The translations under genes were made by a program, and so were the position numbers. Shown here piece by piece: positions 1 through 11,835 of a stretch of DNA of 64,000 bases; positions within the stretch are counted from its first letter, which is position 1, and every line of letters starts with the position of its first letter. Origin of the DNA: Patiria pectinifera (lineage: Eukaryota; Echinodermata; Asteroidea; Valvatida; Asterinidae). The notes below the pieces were generated by a model, which did not search any database, was not told the origin of the DNA, and was given only the letters and a program-made list of their open reading frames with translations. Where the stretch lies: NCBI GenBank assembly GCA_029964075.1, contig CM057135.1:3271001-3335000 (forward strand), given 5' to 3'.

Positions 1-193
1 CATTAAGAGACGCCTCTCCTATAGATTGGCTTGTGAACAAAAAATGTGTGTAAGAACAACACATTGAGTTATTCGATGGTGTGACATTGTGTGGTTTATT
101 TCTTCAATTGTGACACATTAAAAGGGTTTCAAGAATTGCGTAGAAACGAGAGGGAGAAATCAATGGAAGTTTTGACCTTAGCCGTAGCCGGAC

Positions 194-241
194 ATTTTGC
201 TGCAGGAAAACGGATCGCTATTTTCCTGCTGGCAGCAAAAT
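194..241. repeat. Short imperfect inverted repeat
   Basis: The arms ATTTTGCTGCAGGAAAA and the complement of TTTTCCTGCTGGCAGCAAAAT match except for a 4-base insertion in the right arm. The rest of 1-334 holds nothing I recognise; the two short open frames there overlap this hairpin and look like chance. Confidence 0.5.
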
Positions 242-334
242 TTCTGGACAGGTTTTTTTCATTCCGTAAAATAAGCAGACCCTTAACATAAGTTTGGACA
301 TGTGTACACGGTTGTGGGTGAAATAACAATACTT

Positions 335-840
335 ATCAAATTAGGTTTTGCCCTTCACCGACGTTTAAACACTGTATACTTAGTGTGTGATACCCCCGTC
401 ACACCGGAGGCGCGGTGCCACTACGGTTTTTGGTCAAAACCGCCATCACCGTAGTGACACCGGCAGTAGTTTTTCATAGTTTTCCCCTACCCGTCAATAC
501 CCCCGTCACACCGGAGGTGCGGTGCCACTGCGGTGCTTGTACGGCATAAACCGCAGTGGCAACGCCACGATCGCCGTGGTTCCGTCATTGATCGCCGAAG
601 CACCGCGGAAAACTGTCAAAACCGCGGACCTTCGCGATTGCACGGCGGTTGTACTGCAGAGGCACGGCGGTGATAGAGGTCCTACTGCGGTCCTTGTACG
701 GTGCCACGGCGGTCACGGCGGTGCCGAGTGAAAGTTGGAAAAAAGTCTCACCCGAGTGATTTTTTCCAACTTTCACTCCGGAGGTAACACACTGAGTATA
801 CAGTGTTTAAACGTCGGTGAAGGGCAAAACCTAATTTGAT
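335..840. mobile_element. Foldback / MITE-like element with 54-bp terminal inverted repeats
   Basis: Positions 335-388 and 787-840 are inverted copies matching at 53 of 54 positions. The interior is GC-rich, unlike its flanks, and is built from repeated CGGTG/CACCG-type words. One piece starting near 392 recurs about 107 bp later near 499. A second hairpin inside the right half has perfect 19-bp arms (726-744 and 760-778) with a 15-base loop. There is no transposase, so it would be non-autonomous. I could not define a target-site duplication; only TT is shared by the flanks. The open frames at 522-731 (+) and 585-776 (-) are read out of this palindromic DNA and are not genes. Confidence 0.85.
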
Positions 841-1747
841 TTATATCACCCGACGCACAATTCAATCTTATAATGTACTTAGATATACTATATTATGTGT
901 AGGTGTTTGGGCCGATGCGGTTGATTTAATCACGCTAATTAGCATAATTAATATTTGCATTTACGGAAAGTTCTTAAAATTACGCCGAAAATACGGAATA
1001 TTTTACTTTACGGAGTCCGTAAATTTACTGCCATTTTTAATCAGTGAAGTCAGCATTACATGTGTTGATCTACATTGAAATGCGATTTGTTTGGAAGCAA
1101 CTTTGTTTTACCGTCAAAAAGAGAGGAATCAGTATTTTGTCTGTTTGTCTGTTTGTTTGTCAATGTCTGCTTGTTTTATTTTGTTTCTTATATTTAGGTG
1201 AGTACAATAACAACCCCTCCCTTCAACTTATACTTGCGTTCTGTAACAAGTTCGATTTAGCACAGATTGCCAGTCAAACACGTACTGCATTATACATGCG
1301 TATGCCCTCTGAAAAGTGTGTTTTATAACCCTTCTTCCCTTTTCGCGTGATATGATTTTGTACAGCATTGTGCTGTGTCTACTGACTCGTGACAACAGTC
1401 TTTTTTCGAGACGTTGTGTTTTGCATTTTGATAAGACTGTGCATCAAAAATACAATGACAACGTTTTGAACCGAGACTATCTTGACTATTGAACTTGTAT
1501 TTTCACAGAAGGAAATCAACGTCATTTTGCATCATAATAGCGTCAGAGGGTGCGGTTGGTACTGTCGTTGGCTTGTTGGGACCTTCGTATCAGACGATTG
1601 ACATTCTGTGTTCGTTCTTCCGAGTAGTTTGGAGATGTCCATATACCAACGTCACGTTTAATACATTTCTTGGAAGAAAAGTGTTAAAGTCCTTGGCAAG
1701 TTACGTGACTTTTATACGTCAGGAGCCAGTGGTACTTTGCCGGAATC
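841..1747. other. Non-coding stretch, no gene recognised
   Basis: AT-rich sequence with scattered stops and a small TGTC/TGTT simple repeat near 1138-1165. The open frames at 836-1078, 1044-1328 and 1489-1755 have no recognisable domain or low-complexity-free conservation signal. If the exon proposed at 1748 is real, this would be its upstream region. Confidence 0.5.
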
Positions 1748-1811
1748 ATGGGTAATCGCCGATCGAATGTTCAAAACAACCTTGCGACTCAACAGCTACA
1801 ACACTTCAAAG
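1748..1811 (+). CDS. Possible first coding exon of an unidentified gene
   Basis: An ATG at 1748 opens a frame of 21 codons that begins Met-Gly-Asn-Arg-Arg-Ser and runs straight into a strong 5' splice site, CAAAG followed by GTAAGC (intron from 1812). A glycine after the initiator Met with a serine at position 6 is the pattern used for N-myristoylation, so the product could be membrane-anchored; this is inference from six residues. I found no matching downstream exon: the next 200 bp are non-coding and then comes LINE debris. It may be the first exon of a gene whose other exons lie in the gap or elsewhere, or a chance pairing of ATG and donor. I do not recognise the peptide. Confidence 0.3.
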
Positions 1812-2035
1812 GTAAGCTACATATGCTGATTTATTTAGGTGGATTTTTGTTGTAAATAAGTATTTTATCAAATATTGAAGCATTTACTTGGGGATCTAGT
1901 ATAATCAAAGATGAGATTGAGAGGAAGCATTTCAAATCGCATTCAGTTTGCAATGTACTAGTACATGGACGCACCACTAGCCGGTTCCATGGCCGTGTGC
2001 CACGGATGACATTAATACATCTTTCTTGAATCTAT
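1812..2035. other. Non-coding stretch
   Basis: Nothing recognised. It would be intronic if the exon ending at 1811 is real. Confidence 0.4.
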
Positions 2036-3112
2036 CACCTAGGAGTTCCTCGGGGGTCTATTCTCGGGCCTTTACTCTTTCTTCCGTACATCAATGATAT
2101 CATTATTCATTATTTGTCTTCAACCTTGTCTTTTCTACTATTTGCTGACGACACTACTATCACTTTCTGTATAATCTCCACTCTTTGCTTCACACTGTAA
2201 ATGACGAACTCATCAAAGTTTCTTCTTGGTTCAAATCAAAAAAACTTTCTCTTAATCCAGGTAAAGCCGAATTCATGCTTTTCAGTTAATCCAATACTCA
2301 TCCTATTCTTCCTTTTCCAGTTTGCATTGACGGCGAACCTCTTTTGCTGGTAATCTCAACTAAATGTCTTAAAGTTCTAGTCAATGATAAATTGACATGG
2401 ATGACCATATCTCTTCTTTTACTTAAATCACTTCTAGGCACACTGGTGTTCTCTCCAAACTTTGATCGTTTCTTCCCTTCTACCTTACTTTCTATCTACA
2501 AATACTCTCATTCGTCCTTATCTCAACTAGCTGTTTACAACATCCATGGCCATAGCACAAGATCATCTAACAATCTTTCTGTTCCTTACACTCGCACATC
2601 ACGCTCCATGAACACATTTAGATTTCACGGGCCACGTCTCTGGAATGACATCAGCTGGACAGTGGAAACACAGTAATCTGTGGGCTGCTTTAAGAATTCC
2701 TTCAAAGCTGTGCATGAATGTTCTCCTCCTGACTGTTGTTTTTCTTTCTTTCCAGTTTTCTGTTCTTCTAGGTTTTCGCTCCAAGTTAGGCAAGCACACT
2801 TCAAGTTACTTATCCAGATAATTGTTCTTGTCTTTGTTTCTTGTTTGTCCACTCATATTTGTAACTTGTTTTTGTTTGTTTTTCCTGGCATGGCAATATA
2901 AGCCTTCGGCTTCTGCGCATGCCACCATGTTGCTGTTTTTATTATTTTATATTTTGAGTCTTATATTTTGTGGATTATTTGTTGGTTAATTTATCATTTT
3001 TTTTCCTTCTCAGTTTCTCATTAATGTTATTTTTCATAAACTCATTGTTCATTTTGTGTAACAATCAGCAATACTGAAATAAATGTTTGTATGAATGAAT
3101 GAATGAATACAG
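2036..3112 (+). mobile_element. 5'-truncated, decayed non-LTR retrotransposon (CR1/Jockey-like)
   Basis: The plus strand translates in pieces into the last part of a LINE reverse transcriptase. Near 2042 is GVPRGSILGPLLF followed by an IND motif. Near 2151 is the polymerase motif FADDTT. Downstream come VNDELIKVSSWF and LSLNPGK near 2200-2265, then the C-terminal FHGPRLWNDIS at about 2620-2655. Frameshifts and stops separate these blocks, so it is a pseudogene. The 3' UTR ends in a short (GAAT)n tail at about 3089-3110, the kind of 3' microsatellite that CR1/L2-like elements carry. The 5' part (endonuclease and most of the RT) is missing, as expected from truncated target-primed reverse transcription. 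Open frames at 2344-2676 (+) and 2599-2852 (-) are fragments or shadows of it. Confidence 0.85.
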
Positions 3113-3769
3113 GTCAGTAACTAGCTGATACGGTAGGCAAACTGACAACCCACATACGTATATGAACAGATCATCGTCCCCACTGCTTAGTTTATTTCAA
3201 CACGGTTTCCAATAGTAAACCCTGGATGAGGAAACTTTCTTCCTGTATCCTGATTGGATACCGAAATTGGCTAGTAATGGATTTTTATCGTGTACTTGGT
3301 GCTATTATTCCACAACGTGGTACGTGTTTTCGCGATCATTCGTCCACGCCTTCTCGAAAATACTAATTTCCTTTCTAATTTGCTCATATTAATATGAAAT
3401 ATGATACTGCATGTTGTCTCGATAAGATCGTAACAGTTTGATTTCAAAAATCGTGTTTTCTTAACTCACGCGCTGTGCTCGCGCTGCCTGAATTGACTCT
3501 GTTTTACCCCAGACACCGCATACAAAAACAAACGCTAATGTGTAACGCATATCCAGGCACCAGACTGTTCCTCATTTGCATACGTGTGCAAAAATGTTGC
3601 ACATGCAAATGATCCAATACCAGGGAATGAGAGAGCAGGTAGTGGTGGGCGCGTACGCATCGACACCCTGGGGACGAGGTTGATACGAAGACATAAACAT
3701 GTACAACCGTGCTTGACAGTCTGCTTCCAGCCGCGTGCTGACTGCTGCACAACGTAGGAACTGTTCCCG
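3113..3769. other. Non-coding stretch
   Basis: No gene, repeat array or RNA gene recognised. The two overlapping minus-strand frames around 3504-3752 are low in recognisable content. Confidence 0.45.
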
Positions 3770-3983
3770 GGGCTAGACGATGTTCTTGTTGCTACGCCGA
3801 TAACCGGCCACCGCGATAACCGGCCACCGCGTATAGGGCGCTATCACGACCAACCAAGTATCACCAACGAACCTGTCAGAACATGGGTGACATTGGTTGC
3901 TCGTGATGGCGCCCTTCTCGCGGTGGCCGTCATTATCGCGGTGGCGGCTATCGGCGTGAGCAAACAAGAACAGCGTCTAGCCC
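3770..3983. mobile_element. MITE-like element, about 214 bp, almost entirely inverted repeat
   Basis: The left end reads GGGCTAGACGATGTTCTTG and the right end is its near inverse complement. The similarity continues inwards for roughly 85-90 bp on each side, with mismatches and small indels, and includes repeated GATAACCGGCCACCGC words. The centre is only a few tens of bases. No coding capacity. The minus-strand frame 3773-3967 is an artefact of the palindrome. No clear target-site duplication. Confidence 0.8.
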
Positions 3984-6870
3984 TAGACTACGTGTGGTAG
4001 AAATGCATGCATTATTTTTATAAAGGAAAAATCTGATTAGTTTTTGACACCTGCAAATTCTACTATGACGCAGACGGTAAATTTAGCGACTTTGTGCATA
4101 TTAAATGCGCATCATCTGAAGTTCGTCTATACATGTATGCAGTCTTGTCTATGGAATAATAAGGTAGATTATGCAAAACAAGACTGCGCCATGACGTCAA
4201 TCCACATTCTGACCATTCAGCGGCAGCAAATTTGTTTTCAAAAACGACATTCGAGAAAAGCATTAAAAAAATATAAAATAAAAAAATAAATGCAAACGTT
4301 ATAAATTCGGACTTCATTTTCCTTTAAAAAAAAAAATTCCACAAAGTCTCAGATTAGAAAAGAAAACAAAATCGGGTAAAATGGTGATTCGAAACTATAC
4401 TGCGATGACCAAGATTCACGATCACGATATTACCCAACTGGGAGCTATCGAACTGCTCGACAAATCTTGGAAATTCATGGCATTACACCTGCTTACGTAT
4501 CAAAAAGTAACGTAGACAACCATGTAAATGCGCATGTTGTTTGGGAAAAATGATTCGAAAACGGCGCCCTCTTCGGTACTCCCTATATTGGTATGAGAAA
4601 ATAAAAATAAAACATGTAAGATATTGACTCAATCTACAGCTTAAGCTACATTTCTCCGATAAATACTTACCTAACTTCAACGGAAAATTAATTGCTATAT
4701 CACACGTTCGTGGATTTGCTCAGCTGTACACAGTCAATGTTTGATATAGGAAAGACACTTGAAATTTTACAGTCTTTACAAGGGTCTAAATGACATGACT
4801 TGGAGAAATGGTTGTAAAGTATATATAAAAGAAAGTGATAAACTTTTCAAAAGTAAATTTTAAAAGTGATAAACTTTGCAAAAGAAATAGTTTTTTTATT
4901 CAGGCAACCCACAAAAACCACACACAGTGAGAGTTGATTTGATCTTCCTGGCATAGCTTTTTTGAGCTGCTAATTTATTCCTCCTCGGTCAATGTTTAAC
5001 TGTATTAAATGTCCAACATGTTAACAAGCTATAAATTCAACAATAATTACTCTTTCTATTTGCTAAAAGATATTTGCCTTGGAAACATTTTAAACAAGCT
5101 AAAAACGGGGCACGTTTGCCTCAATCCTGCTATGCTTGGCATCACTGGGCCCAAAACCTTGGCACGCTTGCCAACCATTCACTAGACCCACCACCAAGTG
5201 GATGCTAGTTAGCAGTGTTTGTCACCTGACTTAAGCATTTGTCACGTGACTTTTAGTATTTATATGCCTATATTACTCAAGTTGTGCTATTTGCAGTTAA
5301 AGCACACCGATTTGGTCCACTGCTCAGAGACGGCCGGGCATGCCCTATCAGTACAAATGCTGGTGCTTGGGCGTACTTTTTTTACAAAGATTAAACCTAA
5401 CCCCGTTAAATGTCAACGTCCAAATTCAAAGGTTTTACTGAAGAACTACTCACCCAACTTGCTTATTTAGTTTGAATTGAGGCACTGCCTGTCGCTCCCA
5501 GCCAATTTCCGATCATTTATAGAAGTATAAAGGTATCGAGGGCGAAGGGGAGGAGGTGGGTTTATTTTTGATGTAGCGGTTCTGTGCCGTTTTCATTTTA
5601 CGGCGTACACGAAGTACGTTTGTGCGCGCGCGTGACTTATCACATTTGAATCAATATTCATAAATACCTAAGACAGTTTACGCATTCCTATTGGTCGAGA
5701 GCCGTCACGTGGCCGGTCTTAAACGGATGATAAAGACATGGCTAGTTGGTCTTAAACACTTTCCAGTGTTACAATAAATGTGGACTCAAAATCCAGTGCC
5801 TATCGTTTCATTGGTTGAACGTTCACAATCCTCACGCGGGCATGCGCAACACTACCAGGAGCCAGAATTGTATAGTTCTAATTCAAACGCAACGCGCCAG
5901 GTGCGTTCTGCGCGACATCGCGCAACTTTTGCGCAACTTTTGCGCAAAAGTGACAATTTTTGTTTCTCACGAAGTAACACTGTTCATTTACCATTGCAAT
6001 GCATGGCGCGCATTCTGCCTCCAAATGTTACACTTTGTAACACTTGTTGTTTGAGCGCGCGCGCGACTTCCGTTTCCAAGAAGTAACACTTTTAGCGTTG
6101 CAATACATTGAAGCGTGCTACTTTGTGAAGACGAACTTTTACAGTTTCAGCTTTTTTGTTTCACGAACAAGCACTCATCTTTTTTTCTCTTATTTCTGTT
6201 GTTTTAATTCACAAAAGGGTAAAAAAACAAATTTAATATCATCAATACATCAAGTGTCTACAACGAGAAACTCAACTGCAAATACTCTGCCGTTTTGACG
6301 CAAAGTGTTGTTGTAGAAGGCGTTCAACTTTAGACGCTGCTTTCTCCGATTGCTTATTTTTACCGGTATGTACATGAGTGTTACTTCAAAAGGGTAGATG
6401 TACAACCAACAGAACTTGAACTTCTGTTTCAATGGCTCGTTGCCATTGTAACAGGCCATTTCCGTGTTATGGGTATTTTGCCAGTTTTGGGGCTCCAAAA
6501 CTTTTTTGCCTTATTTTTAAAAACAAATTGCCCAGCCAAATGCAAAATGATATCACAAAATCAACTACATCGTTACAAAGTATCATCCTTGCCTTTCACC
6601 TTAGAAAAAGGAAATGCTTAAATGTCACTCCTTAAGCTATTTTTAGAAAAATTAACAATTTTGCAAGTTTCTGGCTGCCAAGTGGATTTAAAAGAAGAAG
6701 TTAAAACAGTTTTTGGCCAAGATTGCCAATAACACAAAATGGCATGAGCCATGGCACGTGACCATTGAAAAAATTTCTTTGATTACTTGCTCAACAAGTC
6801 CTTTTCTCTATTTAAAAATATAGATAACATGATTATATGAAATATTTACGTGGATACTGACTTGTTTACA
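3984..6870. other. Non-coding stretch with small palindromes
   Basis: About 2.9 kb with no recognisable gene. Small features: a perfect 14-bp palindrome CTTTTGCGCAAAAG near 5937-5950, GCGC-rich stretches near 5625-5635 and 6055-6065, and two similar pieces (GAAGTAACACT followed by TTGCAAT) near 5970-6000 and 6080-6105 that suggest an old local duplication. Open frames here are short and unrelated to any family I know. Confidence 0.4.
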
Positions 6871-7185
6871 TATAAGGCCAACAAAAATAATAAGTCGGTC
6901 TCTGGTCAGCGCGCGCGTCATAATCATGCGCGTCAATCTTTTTCTCCAAATGTTGCCGCACTCCCTCCTCAATTTTGTTTTACCAAAGAGCACCAAGGAA
7001 TGGGAAATTGTACCAAGGCAAATGATCGAGAGCACCAAGGCAAATTATGAGGACACTAATGTTCACGAGGACACCAAATAGCAAAATAGTACTCCCACCT
7101 TGTCAATCCAAGTTTGAAGAAAAGAAAACAATTCCGGAACTTTGGTCTGACCAGAGACCGAAAATTTTGGCCTAATATAGGCATG
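6871..7185. mobile_element. Possible MITE bounded by inverted repeats
   Basis: A perfect 15-bp inverted pair (TCGGTCTCTGGTCAG at 6895-6909; complement at 7147-7161) is flanked outside by a second inverted match (ATATAAGGCCA against ATATTAGGCCA). Together they suggest terminal inverted repeats of about 35-40 bp with small gaps. The interior of about 240 bp includes the word CACCAAGG repeated three times. No coding capacity; exact ends uncertain. Confidence 0.5.
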
Positions 7186-9077
7186 AAATGGCATAATATA
7201 AGAAACCTAACAATGATAAATAAGATTGTTATATAAATTATACCAATTAAGAAGACAATAATTTTAAAATCCCACCACGCTGCGAAGGTTGATTAGAATG
7301 GTCAGCGTTGTAGGCGTGAGCTTGAAACTCGATTTTATTGGTAAATATATTAATTTCATATTTTGTCATTCAAATGCCTAGGGGTCAGTGTCAATCCAAT
7401 TTTATACCTGAAGTTACTACCAGAGGGCGCTATGTACCTACTTTTGGGCACAATCATCTTCATTTGGGAATTTTAGCTTATTATTGACATAATTAAGACT
7501 GCCATCCCATAACCAAAGCCTGGATTTGATACGACACTAGCGTGTCGTAGGTTACGGTTTGCGTGTGAAGGATCGAAGTTGACTAAACTTTCAAAGCTTC
7601 AAAAGGTAAAAGCAGGCCTAGGCTATTGATACGTACATAATTATCTTTGTATTATTGCACAAACACTTCAACTAGATAATGTTATCAATAAACCACCGAC
7701 TGTGCTGTGAGTCAATGTAAGTGATCCGTCTCGTGTTGGGTAGGGCCTAGGTGGAGAATGTTTTACCCACCCGCACTGGTAGAAGATCTTGATTCTTACG
7801 TTTTGACTTAGTGTACTCACTGACTAATAAAGACTTGCACAGAGACAACACACAAATCAAAGGATAAGGAATAGAGAAAACAAACAAGACTGAGTTTGTA
7901 TACCTTGAGTTGTGGAATAATGTATTGTGGTTAGTACTCCAACACAAATGATTGATATAAAATGCCCAAAATTCATTTCAACTATTGTTTTCTAAATCTG
8001 CTTCATGGTAACAATTGATACCTAACGGAATTTGTTTTTCGCCAAACTGTCCCTTGATAATGCATTTTGAAAATGTTTCAATTGAAGTCGATCGACCGAA
8101 GCGTTATAAATACGGGGGCTATCAGAACAAGTTTACAAAGGATCAGATTTTGTATCCGTATCAAAAAAAAAAAACAACAACACTATAACGCATGTACGGG
8201 TACGAGGATTTTCACCACAAATGTAATTTCATCCATTCGGGCCTTGGCAACAACATAAGTTAACCCCCGAAGGGCCGGATCTACTTTGATCATCTCTTCA
8301 GCTGGGGGATCGTTCAAGATCTCAACCATCGAGTGACGGGAAAATTTAAACTCGGTACATGCATAGCACAACCCATCATCAACCCCCCTCAAAAAAAGAA
8401 AGAAAAGATAAGACTATAGAGGTCAAAGGGTTTTTGGAATCATGGTTAATTAATTATTCATAGGCATGAATGGTTATCCTGCTCTGTGTGTGTACACTAC
8501 GTGCATAAGGAAAATTCAGGGGAAGGCCTGAAGGGTGCGCGGCTACCCATGGTCCGATGTTTATGTTTCTTTTGGGAGCATCAATGATCCCCAAGGCTCG
8601 AGGCTAAAAAGTCAGAAAAGCCTAGTAATTTTTGTTTTGTAGCTCTCAAGAAAGAGTTAAAGGGGCGGATTCCGCCTCGGCCTCTTTTAGGTTTAAGATG
8701 AAAGAGAAACAGCAAGAGAATACTCAGTGGTTCATAACCATACCGCTCCCAGGTCCAAAATACACATTAAAGTACGCCTACTCGCCAGTGAGTAAATACA
8801 ACACAGTCATAAACAAAGTACTTCTGGAGTTCAGATTATCTGCTCCATGTAGTATCAGCCTAATGGTGCGCGTGATTTGTCCGTACACGCCACTCCTTAA
8901 AGTTGTGGTTCTGTGCTATTCAACAAAACTTATTTTCCTATTAAAAAAAAATATATATTGTATTCTAACCAAAAACCCGTTTTGTTTTCTTTTGGCAAGT
9001 CTGCAATCCTGAAAAGTTGGAGTTGAGAAATATGTTATAAATGAGAAATGGTGTTGGTTAAAGGCGGTTGTTGGAAA
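7186..9077. other. Non-coding stretch up to the scaffold gap
   Basis: No recognisable gene. There is a perfect small hairpin at 7530-7549 (8-bp arms TACGACAC and GTGTCGTA around TAGC) and an A-rich run near 8165. A minus-strand frame of 69 codons (8183-8392) is the least repeat-like of the open frames but matches nothing I know. Confidence 0.4.
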
Positions 9078-9577
9078 NNNNNNNNNNNNNNNNNNNNNNN
9101 NNNNNNNNNNNNNNNNNNNNNNNNNNNNNNNNNNNNNNNNNNNNNNNNNNNNNNNNNNNNNNNNNNNNNNNNNNNNNNNNNNNNNNNNNNNNNNNNNNNN
9201 NNNNNNNNNNNNNNNNNNNNNNNNNNNNNNNNNNNNNNNNNNNNNNNNNNNNNNNNNNNNNNNNNNNNNNNNNNNNNNNNNNNNNNNNNNNNNNNNNNNN
9301 NNNNNNNNNNNNNNNNNNNNNNNNNNNNNNNNNNNNNNNNNNNNNNNNNNNNNNNNNNNNNNNNNNNNNNNNNNNNNNNNNNNNNNNNNNNNNNNNNNNN
9401 NNNNNNNNNNNNNNNNNNNNNNNNNNNNNNNNNNNNNNNNNNNNNNNNNNNNNNNNNNNNNNNNNNNNNNNNNNNNNNNNNNNNNNNNNNNNNNNNNNNN
9501 NNNNNNNNNNNNNNNNNNNNNNNNNNNNNNNNNNNNNNNNNNNNNNNNNNNNNNNNNNNNNNNNNNNNNNNNNNNNN
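9078..9577. other. Assembly gap (500 N)
   Basis: Exactly 500 consecutive N, a conventional placeholder size, so the true distance is unknown. Frames drawn through it are meaningless. The 5' part of the LINE that follows may lie inside. Confidence 0.99.
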
Positions 9578-10398
9578 TCAAATATTTTATCCCTCCCACA
9601 ATTTTAGTTTCCCTGTATAATACATTAACTATTGTCGCAAATTCTGTCAGTAATGGTATTCTAGCCTGGGGAGCATGTTCCCTCGGTAATCTCAATAGGC
9701 TTTTCCTTTTTTTTAAGCAAAAAACGGGCTCTTCGAATAATTAATTTTACTGATTTTAATGCCCATACTGATCCCCTATTTTTCAAACACAAAATTTTGA
9801 AAGTTAAAGATATTTATTTCCACCAGCTTGGGTCTCTAATGTATCAATCTGCTTCAGGCACCTCACCATCTTCCATTACTTCAATTTTTACCTTGTGGAA
9901 TTTTGATGTTCATTCCCATTATACTCGTCAAGTCTCTAACTTTCATCTCCCATTGACTTCCTGCACAATCCTTTAGCCAAAAAACTATTAGGATATGAGA
10001 GGGACCCAGGCTGTGGAACTCCTTTACCGAGAACCTGAAACATCCAAAAAATTTGTCTACTTTCAAAACGGGAAATATAAATCGACCCTGTTAGTATAAT
10101 TATTATGATCCCGTGTAACCCATTAACTTCGAGAATTGCTTGTGCAACAAATCTTATCCTGCTTGTTAACTGGCATGTAAAGTTTGTGTATTGTCCTTGT
10201 CTATTGTCTGTCCTGTGTCTTATGTATTAAAAGCAACTTTAGAATTTGTATACAAGGGCCTACGATTACAAGCTTAGCTTCTTAGTGGGTTCCTCTACAG
10301 TCTCACTATCTGTTTATATAGTATCTTTTTTGTATTAATTACGATCATTAAAAATGTGTGGCACTGTGGAAAATAAATGAACAATGAACAATGAACAA
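9578..10398 (+). mobile_element. LINE 3' end (CR1-like reverse transcriptase C-terminus), decayed
   Basis: Right after the gap the plus strand translates to LINE RT C-terminal segments. These are YNTLTIVANSVSNGILAWG near 9618-9675, FKHKILKVKDIYFHQLGSL near 9780-9840 and EGPRLWNSFTENLK near 9998-10035, separated by stops and frame changes. This is the thumb/C-terminal region that CR1-like elements carry after the polymerase motifs. The 3' end is a (AATGAAC)n tail at about 10375-10400, which runs directly into the first satellite monomer. It is a different copy, and probably a different family, from the LINE at 2036 because the tail motif differs. Confidence 0.85.
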
Positions 10399-11835
10399 TG
10401 AGGATTACTCACCTTGACTGTGGAACATGTTGTCACATTCACAGCTGAATGTGGCTTCTCACGGAGTCCGTCTGCTCATCAGTGGATGATGAGGATTACT
10501 CACCTTGACTGTGGAACATGTTGTCTCATTCACAGCTGAATGTACCATCTCATGAGTACGTCTGCCCATCAGTGGATGATGAGGATTACTCACTCCTTGA
10601 TTGTGGAACATCGTTGTCACATTCACAGCTGAATGTGCCATCTCACAGAATCCGTCTGCCCATCAGTGATGATGAGGATTACTCACCTTGACTGTGGAAA
10701 TACTCATCGTTGTCACATTCACAGCTGAACGTGGCATCTGACGGAGTCCGTCTGCTCATCAGTGGATGATGAGTGATTACTCACTATGACTGTGGAGCAT
10801 CGTTGTCACATTCACAGCTGAGTGTGGCATCTGACGGAGTCCGTCTGCCCATCAGTGGATGAGATGAGGGATTACTTACTATCACTATGGAGCATCGTTG
10901 TCACATTCACAGCTGAATTTGGCTTCTCGCGGAGTCCGTCTGCCCATCAGTTGATGATGAGGATTACTCCCGATGACTGTGGAGCATCAAGTTGTCACAT
11001 TCACAGCTGAGTTTGCCATCTGGACGGAGTCCGTCTGCCCATCAGTGGATGATGAGGATTACTCACCTTGATTAGAACATCGTTGTCACATTCACAGCTG
11101 AATGTGGCATCTCACAGAATCCGTCTGCTCATCAGTGGATGAGGAGGATTACTCACCTTGACTGTGGAACATCGTTGTCACATTCACAGCTGAATGTGCC
11201 ATCTCACAGAATCCGTCTGCCCATCAGTGGATGATGAGGATTACTCACCTTGACTGTGGAACATGTTGTCACATTCACAGCTGAATGTGGCTTCTCACGG
11301 AGTCCGTCTGCTCATCAGTGGATGATGAGGATTACTCACCTTGACTGTGGAACATGTTGTCACATTCACAGCTGAATGTGCCATCTCATGGAGTACGTCT
11401 GCCCATCAGTGGATGATGAGGATTACTCACCTTGATTGTGGAACATCGTTGTCACATTCACAGCTGAATGTGCCATCTCACAGAATCCGTCTGCCCATCA
11501 GTGGATGATGAGGATTACTCACCTTGACTGTGGAACATCGTTGTCACATTCACAGCTGAACGTGGCATCTGACGGAGTCCGTCTGCTCATCAGTGGATGA
11601 TGAGGATTACTCACTATGACTGTGGAGCATCGTTGTCACATTCACAGCTGAGTGTGGCATCTGACGGAGTCCGTCTGCCCATCAGTGGATGATGAGGATT
11701 ACTCACTATCACTATGGAGCATCGTTGTCACATTCACAGCTGAACGTGGCATCTGACGGAGTCCGTCTGCTCATCAGTGGATGATGAGGATTACTCACTA
11801 TGACTGTGGAGCATCGTTGTCACATTCACAGCTGA

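Noticed and set aside
335-840. Harbinger-type TTA target duplication for the foldback element
   Set aside because: TTA on the left faces TAA on the right as part of the inverted repeat, not as a direct repeat.
8183-8392. Minus-strand 69-codon frame with a varied amino acid composition
   Set aside because: No recognised domain, no splice sites in phase that I could find, and it lies in non-coding surroundings. Kept only as a remark.
9048-9620. Long open frames across 9078-9577
   Set aside because: They are read through N; no real sequence is there.
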